A stretch of 7,040 bases of DNA from Acidobacteriota bacterium (lineage in GTDB: Bacteria > Acidobacteriota > Blastocatellia > RBC074). Position 1 is the stretch's first letter. Each line of letters starts with the position of its first letter. Both the position numbers and the translations under genes were made by a program. Of this stretch, positions 1 through 5,900 are shown piece by piece. The notes under the pieces are model-generated. The model made no database searches. It saw nothing but the letters and a program-made list of their open reading frames with translations, and had not been told where the DNA came from. The stretch spans positions 1 to 7,040 of the forward strand of contig JABFSD010000993.1 of assembly GCA_013140935.1 (NCBI GenBank), read 5' to 3'.

Positions 1-42
1 GGTGGATTGGGTTGTGTTTGCGAAAAACTCTGTGCGTTACCT

Positions 43-82
43 CATGTGTCGTTTGCCTGCGAAACCCGCCACACGGCTGAAA
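43..82. repeat. Copy A of a three-copy intergenic element
   Basis: CATGTG at 43-48 is followed, with its first base exactly 22 bases earlier, by CCCGCCA at 65-71. The same 22-base offset separates CATGCG and CCCGCCA at 1099/1121 and 2407/2429. The 12-mer GAAACCCGCCAC at 61-72 recurs exactly at 1117-1128. GGCTGAAA follows at 75-82, as it does downstream of the other two copies. Copies B and C lie in divergent intergenic regions; this one lies 3' of the TPR gene, so it could belong to a leftward gene off the window. The role is unknown; a protein-binding site or a dispersed extragenic repeat are both possible. Confidence 0.5.
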
Positions 83-110
83 AAAGCTGAAAATAAATTT
101 GGGCGAGCCA

Positions 111-1037
111 CTATTTGATTTGTTTTTCCAGCGTCGCCCGCAACGACGGATCGAGCCGCAGCGCTTCAGCGAAATCGCGTTGCGCGGCTTCTGCTTGTCC
201 CAGCCTGAAACGTGCCAATCCGCGATCAAGCCAGGCGCGGGCGAAACGCGGATTGAGTTTGAGCGCCTGCATCTGATCGGCCAGTGCGCCCGCGTAATCC
301 TGCTGTACGAAGCGCAACACGCCGCGGCTGTTCCAGATTTCGGCGATGTTAGATTTGCGCTTGAGCGCGGCTTCGTAATCGGCGAGCGCGGCGCTGAGAC
401 GGCCTTGGGCTTCGTGCGCCATGCCGCGATTGTGCAAGGCTTCGGCGAGTTTGGGATTGAGTTCGAGCGCGCGCGTGTTGTCGCTTATCGCGCCGTCGTA
501 ATCGCCCCTGAGATAACGCACCGCCGCGCGATTCGACCACGCTTCGGTGTAACGCGGTGCGAGCTTGAGCGCGTGGTTAAAATCGGCTTCGGCTTCTGTC
601 AGCTCTTCTGCGCGCGCATGCGCCACCCCCCGGTTGTAATAGAGATCGGCGAAATTGGGCGCGAAGGAGAGGCCGAGGCTGTAATCTTCGATGGCGCGTT
701 GATATTCGCCCTTGGCCGCCCAGTTGTTGCCGCGTTCGAGATAGGAACTGACCGAAGCCGTGCGCGATGATTGCGCGAACGTGGCAGCCGCAGCGGCTCC
801 GCAGATCACCAATAAGTGTAGCGCACGACGCGTGGCGTGGCCGAAGAGGGCAGGGAAGTTGACGCTGCGTCGAAGCCTGTGTTGCACATCGGTCACGGTT
901 TGCCACAGCGCGCTGCCGATGATGACGATGATGAAGCCGATTGAGAGCAAGGCGGCTGACAACGCGCAAGCTCCGATGGTGTAATGCCAAACAGTATCCA
1001 AATTGACGTGGACGATGTTGATCGTAGTGGAATCCAT
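111..1037 (-). CDS. Membrane-anchored TPR-repeat protein
   Basis: 308-residue tetratricopeptide protein, probably a protein-protein interaction scaffold on the membrane; its partner is unknown. A long hydrophobic segment lies at residues 21-48 and a second at 72-88. The loop between them is rich in arginine (HRLRRS, ATRRA), which by the positive-inside rule suggests an N-out, C-out topology with the TPR array in the periplasm. Residues 97-300 divide exactly into six 34-residue TPRs (97-130, 131-164, 165-198, 199-232, 233-266, 267-300), each with the usual small/Gly and Tyr/Phe-Ala pattern and an AL..P-like end, e.g. ALELNP and ALKLNP. The ATG at 1037 is preceded by AGGAGG four bases upstream on the minus strand, which fixes the start. 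The stop is TAG at 113-111. It is divergent from the sigma factor gene with 198 bp between starts, so the two may be co-regulated. No enzymatic domain is visible. Confidence 0.88.
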   Translation of the reverse strand: MDSTTINIVHVNLDTVWHYTIGACALSAALLSIGFIIVIIGSALWQTVTDVQHRLRRSVNFPALFGHATRRALHLLVICGAAAAATFAQSSRTASVSSYLERGNNWAAKGEYQRAIEDYSLGLSFAPNFADLYYNRGVAHARAEELTEAEADFNHALKLAPRYTEAWSNRAAVRYLRGDYDGAISDNTRALELNPKLAEALHNRGMAHEAQGRLSAALADYEAALKRKSNIAEIWNSRGVLRFVQQDYAGALADQMQALKLNPRFARAWLDRGLARFRLGQAEAAQRDFAEALRLDPSLRATLEKQIK

Positions 1038-1065
1038 ATTGCCTCCTGCGTGGTGATGTGGGTGA

Positions 1066-1126
1066 AGAGGCCGTGTACCAGTGCCTCTCTCAACGACGCA
1101 TGCGCAGAAGGCGGTTGAAACCCGCC
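1066..1126. other. Two small hairpins in the TPR/sigma divergent region
   Basis: AGAGGC (1066-1071) pairs with GCCTCT (1083-1088) around an 11-base loop. This would lie in the 5' leader of the TPR mRNA. GGCGG (1110-1114) pairs with CCGCC (1122-1126) around a 7-base loop and is followed on the plus strand by ACGTCTTTTT, so it resembles a weak plus-strand terminator that would insulate the sigma gene. Both stems are short (5-6 bp) and could be chance in GC-rich DNA. Confidence 0.25.
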
Positions 1127-1190
1127 ACGTCTTTTTACGTAAGGCTGAAATATGGTGCGTCGTTCGGGCGGTGTGTTAGAGTTCGCGCTA
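1099..1190 (+). promoter_or_regulatory. Copy B of the element plus candidate sigma-gene promoter
   Basis: Ordered blocks shared with the kinase upstream region are CATGCGCAG (1099-1107), GAAACCCGCCAC (1117-1128), a T5 tract (1132-1136), GGCTGAAA (1143-1150), TGTGTTAGA (1172-1180) and TTCGCGC (1182-1188). TG-T-TAGAGT (1174-1182) reads as an extended -10. A convincing -35 is not seen; TGCG lies 12 bases before the TGTG block, close to the 11 in the kinase promoter. A transcript from about 1190 would have a leader near 46 bases. The promoter call is inferred from position and from similarity to the second copy. Confidence 0.45.
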
Positions 1191-1235
1191 CCATCACAAC
1201 AGCAGTTTCACACTACTCTCAAAGGAAATTCGCTT

Positions 1236-1808
1236 ATGGCTTCTTCTCCCCATGAAGTCACACAACTGTTATTGGCCTGGGGCAAGGGCGATCAGGACGC
1301 ATTGGCGCAACTGGTTCCGCTGGTCGAAACCGAATTGCATAAACTGGCGCAGCTTTATCTGGCGCGCGAACGTCCGGGGCATACCTTGCAACCGACGGCG
1401 TTGGTCAATGAAGCCTTCGTGCGGTTGATTGATGAACACGGCGTGCAATGGCAGAACCGCGCGCACTTTTACGGCATTACGGCGCAGGTGATGCGGCGCG
1501 TTTTGGTAGACCACGCGCGGCGTCGCCAGCAACTCAAACGCGGCGGCGACGTGTTGCGCGTCTCGTTCACGCAGGCCGAAAACGCCGCGCAACAAGACAG
1601 CGCCAGCATCATCGCGCTCGACGATGCGCTGGCGACGCTGGCGCATTTCGATGAGCGCAAAAGCCGCTTGGTCGAATTGAAATTTTTCGGCGGATTGAGT
1701 GAAGAAGAAATCGCTGAGTTCATGCAATTGTCGCTGCGTACTGTGCAACGCGAATGGAATCTGGCGAGGGCGTGGCTTTATCAGGAATTGAAGAAGGGCG
1801 ATGAATAA
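1236..1808 (+). CDS. ECF sigma factor, TIGR02999-like, probably kinase-partnered
   Basis: 190-residue extracytoplasmic-function sigma factor directing RNA polymerase to a specific promoter set. Region 2 spans roughly residues 8-100 and contains family-typical strings (HTLQPTALVNEAFVRLI at 49-65, QNRAHFYGITAQVMRRVLVDHARRR at 73-97). Region 4 spans about 125-186, with the helix-turn-helix around LSEEEIAEFMQLSLRTVQRE (154-173). The acidic DAED motif usual in region 2.2 is absent; L51-QPTA-L56 with Thr54 occupies that place. In ECF factors linked to Hanks kinases (ECF43 type, such as EcfP of Vibrio), threonine phosphorylation in this region activates core binding. An in-frame ATG at 1152 was rejected as the start because it falls between the GGCTGAAA and TGTGTTAGA blocks and adds 28 residues outside the family. 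The ATG at 1236 has AAAGGAAA about 8 bases upstream. No anti-sigma gene is visible nearby, which fits control by the kinase encoded at 2540. Confidence 0.93.
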   Translation: MASSPHEVTQLLLAWGKGDQDALAQLVPLVETELHKLAQLYLARERPGHTLQPTALVNEAFVRLIDEHGVQWQNRAHFYGITAQVMRRVLVDHARRRQQLKRGGDVLRVSFTQAENAAQQDSASIIALDDALATLAHFDERKSRLVELKFFGGLSEEEIAEFMQLSLRTVQREWNLARAWLYQELKKGDE

Positions 1809-1813
1809 CGCAC

Positions 1814-1850
1814 GCCGCTGCGTTTTGTCCCAGCGGCAAAACGCAGCGGC
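1814..1850. terminator. Bidirectional hairpin between convergent genes
   Basis: A perfect 14-bp inverted repeat, 1814-1827 with 1837-1850, has a 9-base loop and starts six bases after the sigma stop codon, 20 bp from the stop of the convergent gene. The stem carries TTTTG/CAAAA next to the loop, so each strand has a four-T run inside the arm and not after it. This makes it an atypical intrinsic terminator. CAGCGGC occurs twice (1831-1837 and 1844-1850) and either copy can pair with GCCGCTG at 1814-1820, giving two competing folds. Confidence 0.65.
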
Positions 1851-1869
1851 AAGGCCAGGCTGAACGTAT

Positions 1870-2316
1870 TCATTGACCGAGGACGGTTACGATCTCAGGC
1901 TTGACGGACGTGCCCGCCAGATTCTTTGCGCCCTCAGCGGCGGCGCGTTCGCTGCGTGCTTTGGGCAATTCGAAGTTGGTTCCCGTACCCGCAGGCGTCA
2001 CGCTCGCCAGAAAGTATTGATCGCCATAACGACGGAATTGCAGCGTGGCTTTTTCGTTCGCAGTGCGCGACGAAGTTATTTGCGCGATGGTTCCTGCGTT
2101 TTGATTGGGTTGATCTTCGTTGCGCAGCATCACGATGCCCGGCGAACTCGCGCGAATGACAGTGTAAGTGCCCGCCGGAAACGCCTTATTGCCGACGTGG
2201 AACGTGAAAGGAATCTTCGCCGTCATCAAGGTCGTAGGCACGGCGGCGAGCGCGAGTGCGGTCAAAGCGGCAACGCAAGTCAACGCGAGCATCAGGTTCA
2301 AAGTAGTCTTTTTCAT
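1870..2316 (-). CDS. Small secreted protein, acidobacterial-type, function unknown
   Basis: 148 residues. The N-terminus is a clear signal peptide: MKKTT, then a hydrophobic stretch at about 6-25 ending ALALAA, with cleavage likely near residues 24-26. The mature part begins with alternating polar/hydrophobic segments predicted as beta strands (AKIPFTFHVGNKAFPAGTYTV at 33-53, then GIVMLRNE, ATLQFRRYGDQYFLASV). The string IPFxFxVGNKxFPAGTYTV followed by a loop and IVMLRN is a pattern I associate with many small secreted proteins of Acidobacteriota, but I know no assigned function. The tail (118-148) is Ala/Glu/Lys-rich and probably flexible. There are no cysteines after the signal peptide. The start ATG has AAGGAG seven bases upstream (minus strand, 2324-2329). 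It is convergent with the sigma gene and divergent from the kinase, so it may be a target of the sigma/kinase unit; this is untested. Confidence 0.8.
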   Translation of the reverse strand: MKKTTLNLMLALTCVAALTALALAAVPTTLMTAKIPFTFHVGNKAFPAGTYTVIRASSPGIVMLRNEDQPNQNAGTIAQITSSRTANEKATLQFRRYGDQYFLASVTPAGTGTNFELPKARSERAAAEGAKNLAGTSVKPEIVTVLGQ

Positions 2317-2338
2317 AACGGTTCTCCTTCAGGTGCGG

Positions 2339-2455
2339 TCGTTTTTTTGAGGACGGCCAGCAGCGCCTCTCACGCTCGTGCGGGCTGTCTGTCGTCCTCA
2401 TCCCCACATGCGCAGCCGCTCCGCCGAACCCGCCAAAGAAAATTCGTTTTTTTGA
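2339..2455. repeat. Direct T-tract repeats and an inverted repeat upstream of the secreted-protein gene
   Basis: TCGTTTTTTTGA occurs exactly at 2339-2350 and 2444-2455. The start-to-start spacing of 105 bp is close to ten helical turns. TGAGGACG (2348-2355) is the reverse complement of CGTCCTCA (2393-2400), and a G.T and a C-G pair extend the stem to 10. The inverted repeat would be in the 5' leader of the minus-strand secreted-protein mRNA if its promoter lies beyond 2400. On the minus strand the hairpin is followed by A7, not T7, so it is not an intrinsic terminator. Confidence 0.4.
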
Positions 2456-2510
2456 AAGGGCTGAAAGTGACGCATTTTGCGAATCAAAACGCTGTGTTAG
2501 ATTCCGCGCC
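2407..2510 (+). promoter_or_regulatory. Copy C of the element plus candidate kinase promoter
   Basis: The blocks match those before the sigma gene in the same order: CATGCGCAG (2407-2415), GAACCCGCCA (2426-2435), T7 (2447-2453), GGCTGAAA (2459-2466), TGTGTTAGA (2493-2501), then GCGC (2506-2509). An extended -10 is TG-T-TAGATT (2495-2503). TTGCGA at 2478-2483 gives a possible weak -35 at 15-base spacing. The predicted transcript starts near 2510 with a leader of about 30 bases. The shared architecture supports common control of sigma and kinase genes, but the -10 also resembles a housekeeping promoter. Confidence 0.45.
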
Positions 2511-2539
2511 GAATTCGTCCCATATTAGGACTGCTCTCC

Positions 2540-5500
2540 ATGTCCCCTGATCGCTGGCAACGCATAGAACCGCTTTATTACGAAGCACTGGAACGCCCTG
2601 CGCCCGAACGCCTCGCATGGCTGGCACAGGCGTGTGCGGGCGACGTGGAACTGCAACGCGAAATCGCCGTCCTGCTCGCTGCCAACGACGAAGCGAGCGG
2701 CTTTTTGAAAACGCAAGCCATGCATCTGGCCGCGCACAGTTTGGCGGGTGAAATGCCTACGCGGCCTTTGAGCGCGTCGGCGGGACAACGTCTCAGCCAT
2801 TATCAAGTGCTTGAACGCATCGGCGCAGGCGGCATGGGCGAAGTTTTTCTGGCGCGCGACACCCGCCTCGAACGCCGCGTAGCCCTTAAGTTATTACCCG
2901 TCAATTTCACGCAAGACCCCGAACGTTTGCAGCGTTTCGTCCGCGAAGCCAAAGCCGCTTCGGCCTTGAATCATCCGAACATCATCACGATTTATGAAAT
3001 CGGCGTCGTCACCACCGCTGACCGCGAGACGCATTTCATCGCCACGGAATACATCGAAGGCGTCACGCTGCGTGCGTGGCGACCCGACGAAGACCAGCGC
3101 CTCAATCAAACGCTCGAACTCGGCATTCAAATCGCTTCGGCACTCGACGCGGCGCATCAAGCCGGCATCGTTCACCGCGACATCAAGCCTGAAAATCTGA
3201 TGCTGCGTCCTGACGGATTGGTCAAAGTGCTGGATTTCGGTTTGGCGAAACTCACCGCCGCGCACAACTCCGGCTCCAATAAAATTGACACCGGCGCGCA
3301 AACGACGCCCGCTGAAATGCACACGACGCCGGGGACGATTTTGGGTACGTTGCGTTATATGTCGCCCGAACAGGCGCGCGGACGCTCACTCGACGGACGC
3401 ACCGACATCTTCAGCCTCGGCGTAGTCCTTTATGAACTGCTCACGCGCCAGCCTTTATTTGAGGGCGAATCGAGCGCCGACATCATCGCCGCCATCCTGC
3501 ACAAAGAGCCTGCGCCGTTGAGCAACTATTTGCCCGCAGCTCCGGCAGAACTCGAACGCATCTTGCGCAAAGCCCTCGCCAAAGACAGCCGTGACCGCTA
3601 TCAAAACGTAGCCGATTTGCAGATTGATTTGCGTACCTTGAAACAAGACGCGGAATTGAGCGCGCGCATGCTGCGTTCGGGATCCGCCAAGACTTCGGGC
3701 CAGACTTCGAGTTTGCCAGCCGCGCCAGCCGTTTCGCCAGAGATGACGCGCTTGCCTCGCAGACGTGCGCTGCTCGCTTTGCCCGCAGCCGTGTTGTTAT
3801 GCGGTGCGGTCTGGTGGTGGTGGGCTGCACGCAACGGTCCGGTCAAAGCGCCGCCGCCTGCTGCGCTGAAAACGACCGAAGTCTTTAACTGGCAAAGCGC
3901 CATCGGCGAGGTCAATACCTCTGCCTCATTTTCGCCGGACGGCAAATGGGTAGCGTTCACTTCCTTCAAAGGCGGCATCAGTAGCATTTGGGTCAAACAG
4001 ACGACGACCGAAGGCGGGGCCGAGCAAAGCACCAAAGACGAGTTTCCCAACCGCAATCCGATCTGTTCGCCAACGGGCGAAGAGATCGCTTACGTTTCGC
4101 TGCGGCCTCATCAACCGGGCATCTGGCGCAAGCCTTTGCTGGGCGGTACGCCAGTGCTGCTCAAGGCGCTGGCGGCGGATGAAACCGGTGTGCAATTGCG
4201 CGCCTGGTTAGGCAGCGGTGCTACGATCTATTACGAATCGAAACGCAATCTCTTCGCGCTGGATGTCGCCACCAAAACCGTCAAGCAAGTGACGCAATTC
4301 GATACGGCGCAAATCATTCAAAATACGATTAGCATTTCGCCGGATGAGCGATCTCTCGCTTATGGCAGCCGCAGCGGGCAGGAGTTCTTGATCTCGGTTG
4401 CACCGGTCAGCGGCGGCACGCCCCAACTCATCGCCAAATTACCGGCGCTGGTTTCACAAACGCTTTGGCATTCTGATAACGATCGTGTCTTTTTTAGCGC
4501 GAGCGTCGAACGGACTTCGCAAATTTTCGTCGCCGACCGCGCCGGACATCAGCCCGTGCAACTCACACTGGGCGAACAGGACACACGCGTGCTGGATGTT
4601 GCGACCGACGGCACAAAAGTGCTTTACGGTTCTTCTATCGAAGCCTCAGACCTCGGCGGCGTGCAGGTGGCAAAGGCCGAAGAGTTTTCTGTGACTTCCG
4701 ACATCGGCTTTGAGTGTTGGCCTGATGTGGCACCTGACAATCGAACCATCGCTTATCAAAGCGTCAGGAATTTCAACCAAAGCGGTAACCTTTTTCAAAG
4801 CTCGATCATGATGAAATCCGTCGGTTCTGCGGAGAGGCCGGTTACGCTGGTGAAAGAGGGCTATCTGCCCAGATGGTCACCTGACGGAAAACGATTGGCC
4901 TTCAGACGTAGGCAAGGCAGTGAAGACAGTCTTTGGGTGATAAATGTCAGCAGTCGCGAAGAAAAGTTGTTAGTAAAAGGTTCCTTGTATCGAGTCACGG
5001 CGTCACCGTTGCCATACAATCGTATGCACATAAATAGCTTTGATTGGACGCCGGATAGCAACAAGCTGGTTTATAGCCTAGCAGTAAATGAGCTAACTCA
5101 CCTTTGGGTAATTGATGTTGAGGGATCAAATAATACACCAGTAATAAACCGTAATGACGAACCCAAGCTACCTCCTCAAACTCCCTTTTGGTCAACTGAC
5201 GGCAAGCGTTTAGCCTACCTGTTACAAGATGCTAAATCCCCTTCTGGTCTTTGGGTGGCCGAGGTCGCTGCCAAACACTCGCGGATGGTTTGGCAAGAAA
5301 ATATGATATTACGTTTATTGGGATGGTCGGCGCAGGATGAATCGTTAGTATTAGCGAAACGTCCCGCTGGTAACGATTTCTTGTTCCCCTCAGAAATCAC
5401 CTTGCTTCGGATTTCAGTCGCAATGGGTAAGGAGCGCACCATTGCCACTTTGCCCAATACTTATTTACCCAATCTTTATCTTTCAGCAGATAAACAAACG

Positions 5501-5701
5501 ATAGCTTTTGTTTCACGGCAAGATGGGAAAGATAACGTGTGGGTGTTGCCCCTTGGCGGTGGTGTTCCTAAAAAACTGACGAACAACAACGATCCGCAAC
5601 GCTATCTATCCAATTTGGCTTGGTCGCCGGATAGCCGTGCCATCTATTTCGGCAAACAAACCAAGCATAACGTGATCGCAATGCTGACTGGTTTTGAATG
5701 A
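2540..5701 (+). CDS. Transmembrane Hanks-type Ser/Thr kinase with TolB/WD40-like propeller
   Basis: 1053 residues. Residues 1-75 are the helical extension seen in many acidobacterial and planctomycete kinases (WQRIEPLYYEALERP, then LLAANDEASGFL). The kinase domain spans about 88-350: Gly loop GAGGMGEV 95-102, VALK with Lys117, alpha-C Glu136, HRDIKPEN 212-219 (catalytic Asp214, an RD kinase), DFG 232-234, MSPEQ 274-278, DIFSLG 289-294. All catalytic residues are present. The activation loop is long and Ser/Thr-rich (244-270). A linker leads to one membrane span (409-430) with four consecutive Trp at 425-428. Residues about 450-1050 hold about twelve PD40-type repeats (SPDGKWVAF 465-473, SPDERSLAY 600-608, SPDGKRLAF 780-788, TPDSNKLVY 837-845, STDGKRLAY 885-893, SPDSRAIYF 1029-1037, others weaker), enough for two six-bladed propellers. 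The propeller should face the periplasm as a sensor or partner-binding module. AGGA lies nine bases before the ATG. GC drops in the C-terminal third. The nearby sigma factor is the likely substrate. Confidence 0.95.
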   Translation: MSPDRWQRIEPLYYEALERPAPERLAWLAQACAGDVELQREIAVLLAANDEASGFLKTQAMHLAAHSLAGEMPTRPLSASAGQRLSHYQVLERIGAGGMGEVFLARDTRLERRVALKLLPVNFTQDPERLQRFVREAKAASALNHPNIITIYEIGVVTTADRETHFIATEYIEGVTLRAWRPDEDQRLNQTLELGIQIASALDAAHQAGIVHRDIKPENLMLRPDGLVKVLDFGLAKLTAAHNSGSNKIDTGAQTTPAEMHTTPGTILGTLRYMSPEQARGRSLDGRTDIFSLGVVLYELLTRQPLFEGESSADIIAAILHKEPAPLSNYLPAAPAELERILRKALAKDSRDRYQNVADLQIDLRTLKQDAELSARMLRSGSAKTSGQTSSLPAAPAVSPEMTRLPRRRALLALPAAVLLCGAVWWWWAARNGPVKAPPPAALKTTEVFNWQSAIGEVNTSASFSPDGKWVAFTSFKGGISSIWVKQTTTEGGAEQSTKDEFPNRNPICSPTGEEIAYVSLRPHQPGIWRKPLLGGTPVLLKALAADETGVQLRAWLGSGATIYYESKRNLFALDVATKTVKQVTQFDTAQIIQNTISISPDERSLAYGSRSGQEFLISVAPVSGGTPQLIAKLPALVSQTLWHSDNDRVFFSASVERTSQIFVADRAGHQPVQLTLGEQDTRVLDVATDGTKVLYGSSIEASDLGGVQVAKAEEFSVTSDIGFECWPDVAPDNRTIAYQSVRNFNQSGNLFQSSIMMKSVGSAERPVTLVKEGYLPRWSPDGKRLAFRRRQGSEDSLWVINVSSREEKLLVKGSLYRVTASPLPYNRMHINSFDWTPDSNKLVYSLAVNELTHLWVIDVEGSNNTPVINRNDEPKLPPQTPFWSTDGKRLAYLLQDAKSPSGLWVAEVAAKHSRMVWQENMILRLLGWSAQDESLVLAKRPAGNDFLFPSEITLLRISVAMGKERTIATLPNTYLPNLYLSADKQTIAFVSRQDGKDNVWVLPLGGGVPKKLTNNNDPQRYLSNLAWSPDSRAIYFGKQTKHNVIAMLTGFE

Positions 5702-5900
5702 GTGGGCTTGTTCAATTCGCAACGGTCTTCGAAATTCTTTCTTTCGGATGGCGGTTTTCAGTTACTTCCTGCGCATGATGCCAACGAAGGGCAAGTACGT
5801 AATGGCTTCGCTTGAAACCAGTAGTTTTACACCCCATTGACTGTTGCAGGGCCAGGCTTTCACCGCGCTCTCACCGGTCATTAACCACGGAGACACACAG
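5702..5900. other. Intergenic region between kinase and BON gene; no gene seen
   Basis: This is 199 bases with no supported gene. There is no strong terminator after the kinase stop and no convincing -35/-10 pair. TTGACT at 5834-5839 has no matching -10. The TGTGTTAGA and CCCGCCA blocks seen before the sigma and kinase genes are absent. A 30-codon open frame at 5748-5840 lacks a ribosome binding site and recognisable features. Confidence 0.5.

Noticed and set aside
99..770. 223-codon plus-strand open frame opposite the TPR gene
   Set aside because: It is the mirror of six TPR repeats in GC-rich DNA, has no ribosome binding site or known motif, and the minus-strand protein is clearly real.
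1152..1235. 28-residue N-terminal extension of the sigma factor
   Set aside because: The upstream ATG overlaps the promoter-like block, lacks a ribosome binding site, and the family begins near the ATG at 1236.
1873..2550. 225-codon plus-strand open frame opposite the secreted-protein gene
   Set aside because: It covers the antisense of a gene with a clear signal peptide and Shine-Dalgarno, runs through the intergenic elements, and has no recognisable domain.
2894..3322. 142-codon minus-strand open frame inside the kinase domain
   Set aside because: It is a shadow of the intact kinase catalytic domain with no independent support.
5748..5840. 30-codon open frame between the kinase and BON genes
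   Set aside because: There is no ribosome binding site, its composition is ordinary, and it has no signal peptide or motif; chance is sufficient.
5844..5900. 19-residue upstream extension of the BON protein
   Set aside because: It would bury the signal peptide behind a polar stretch and has no ribosome binding site; the ATG at 5901 has GGAG at good spacing.
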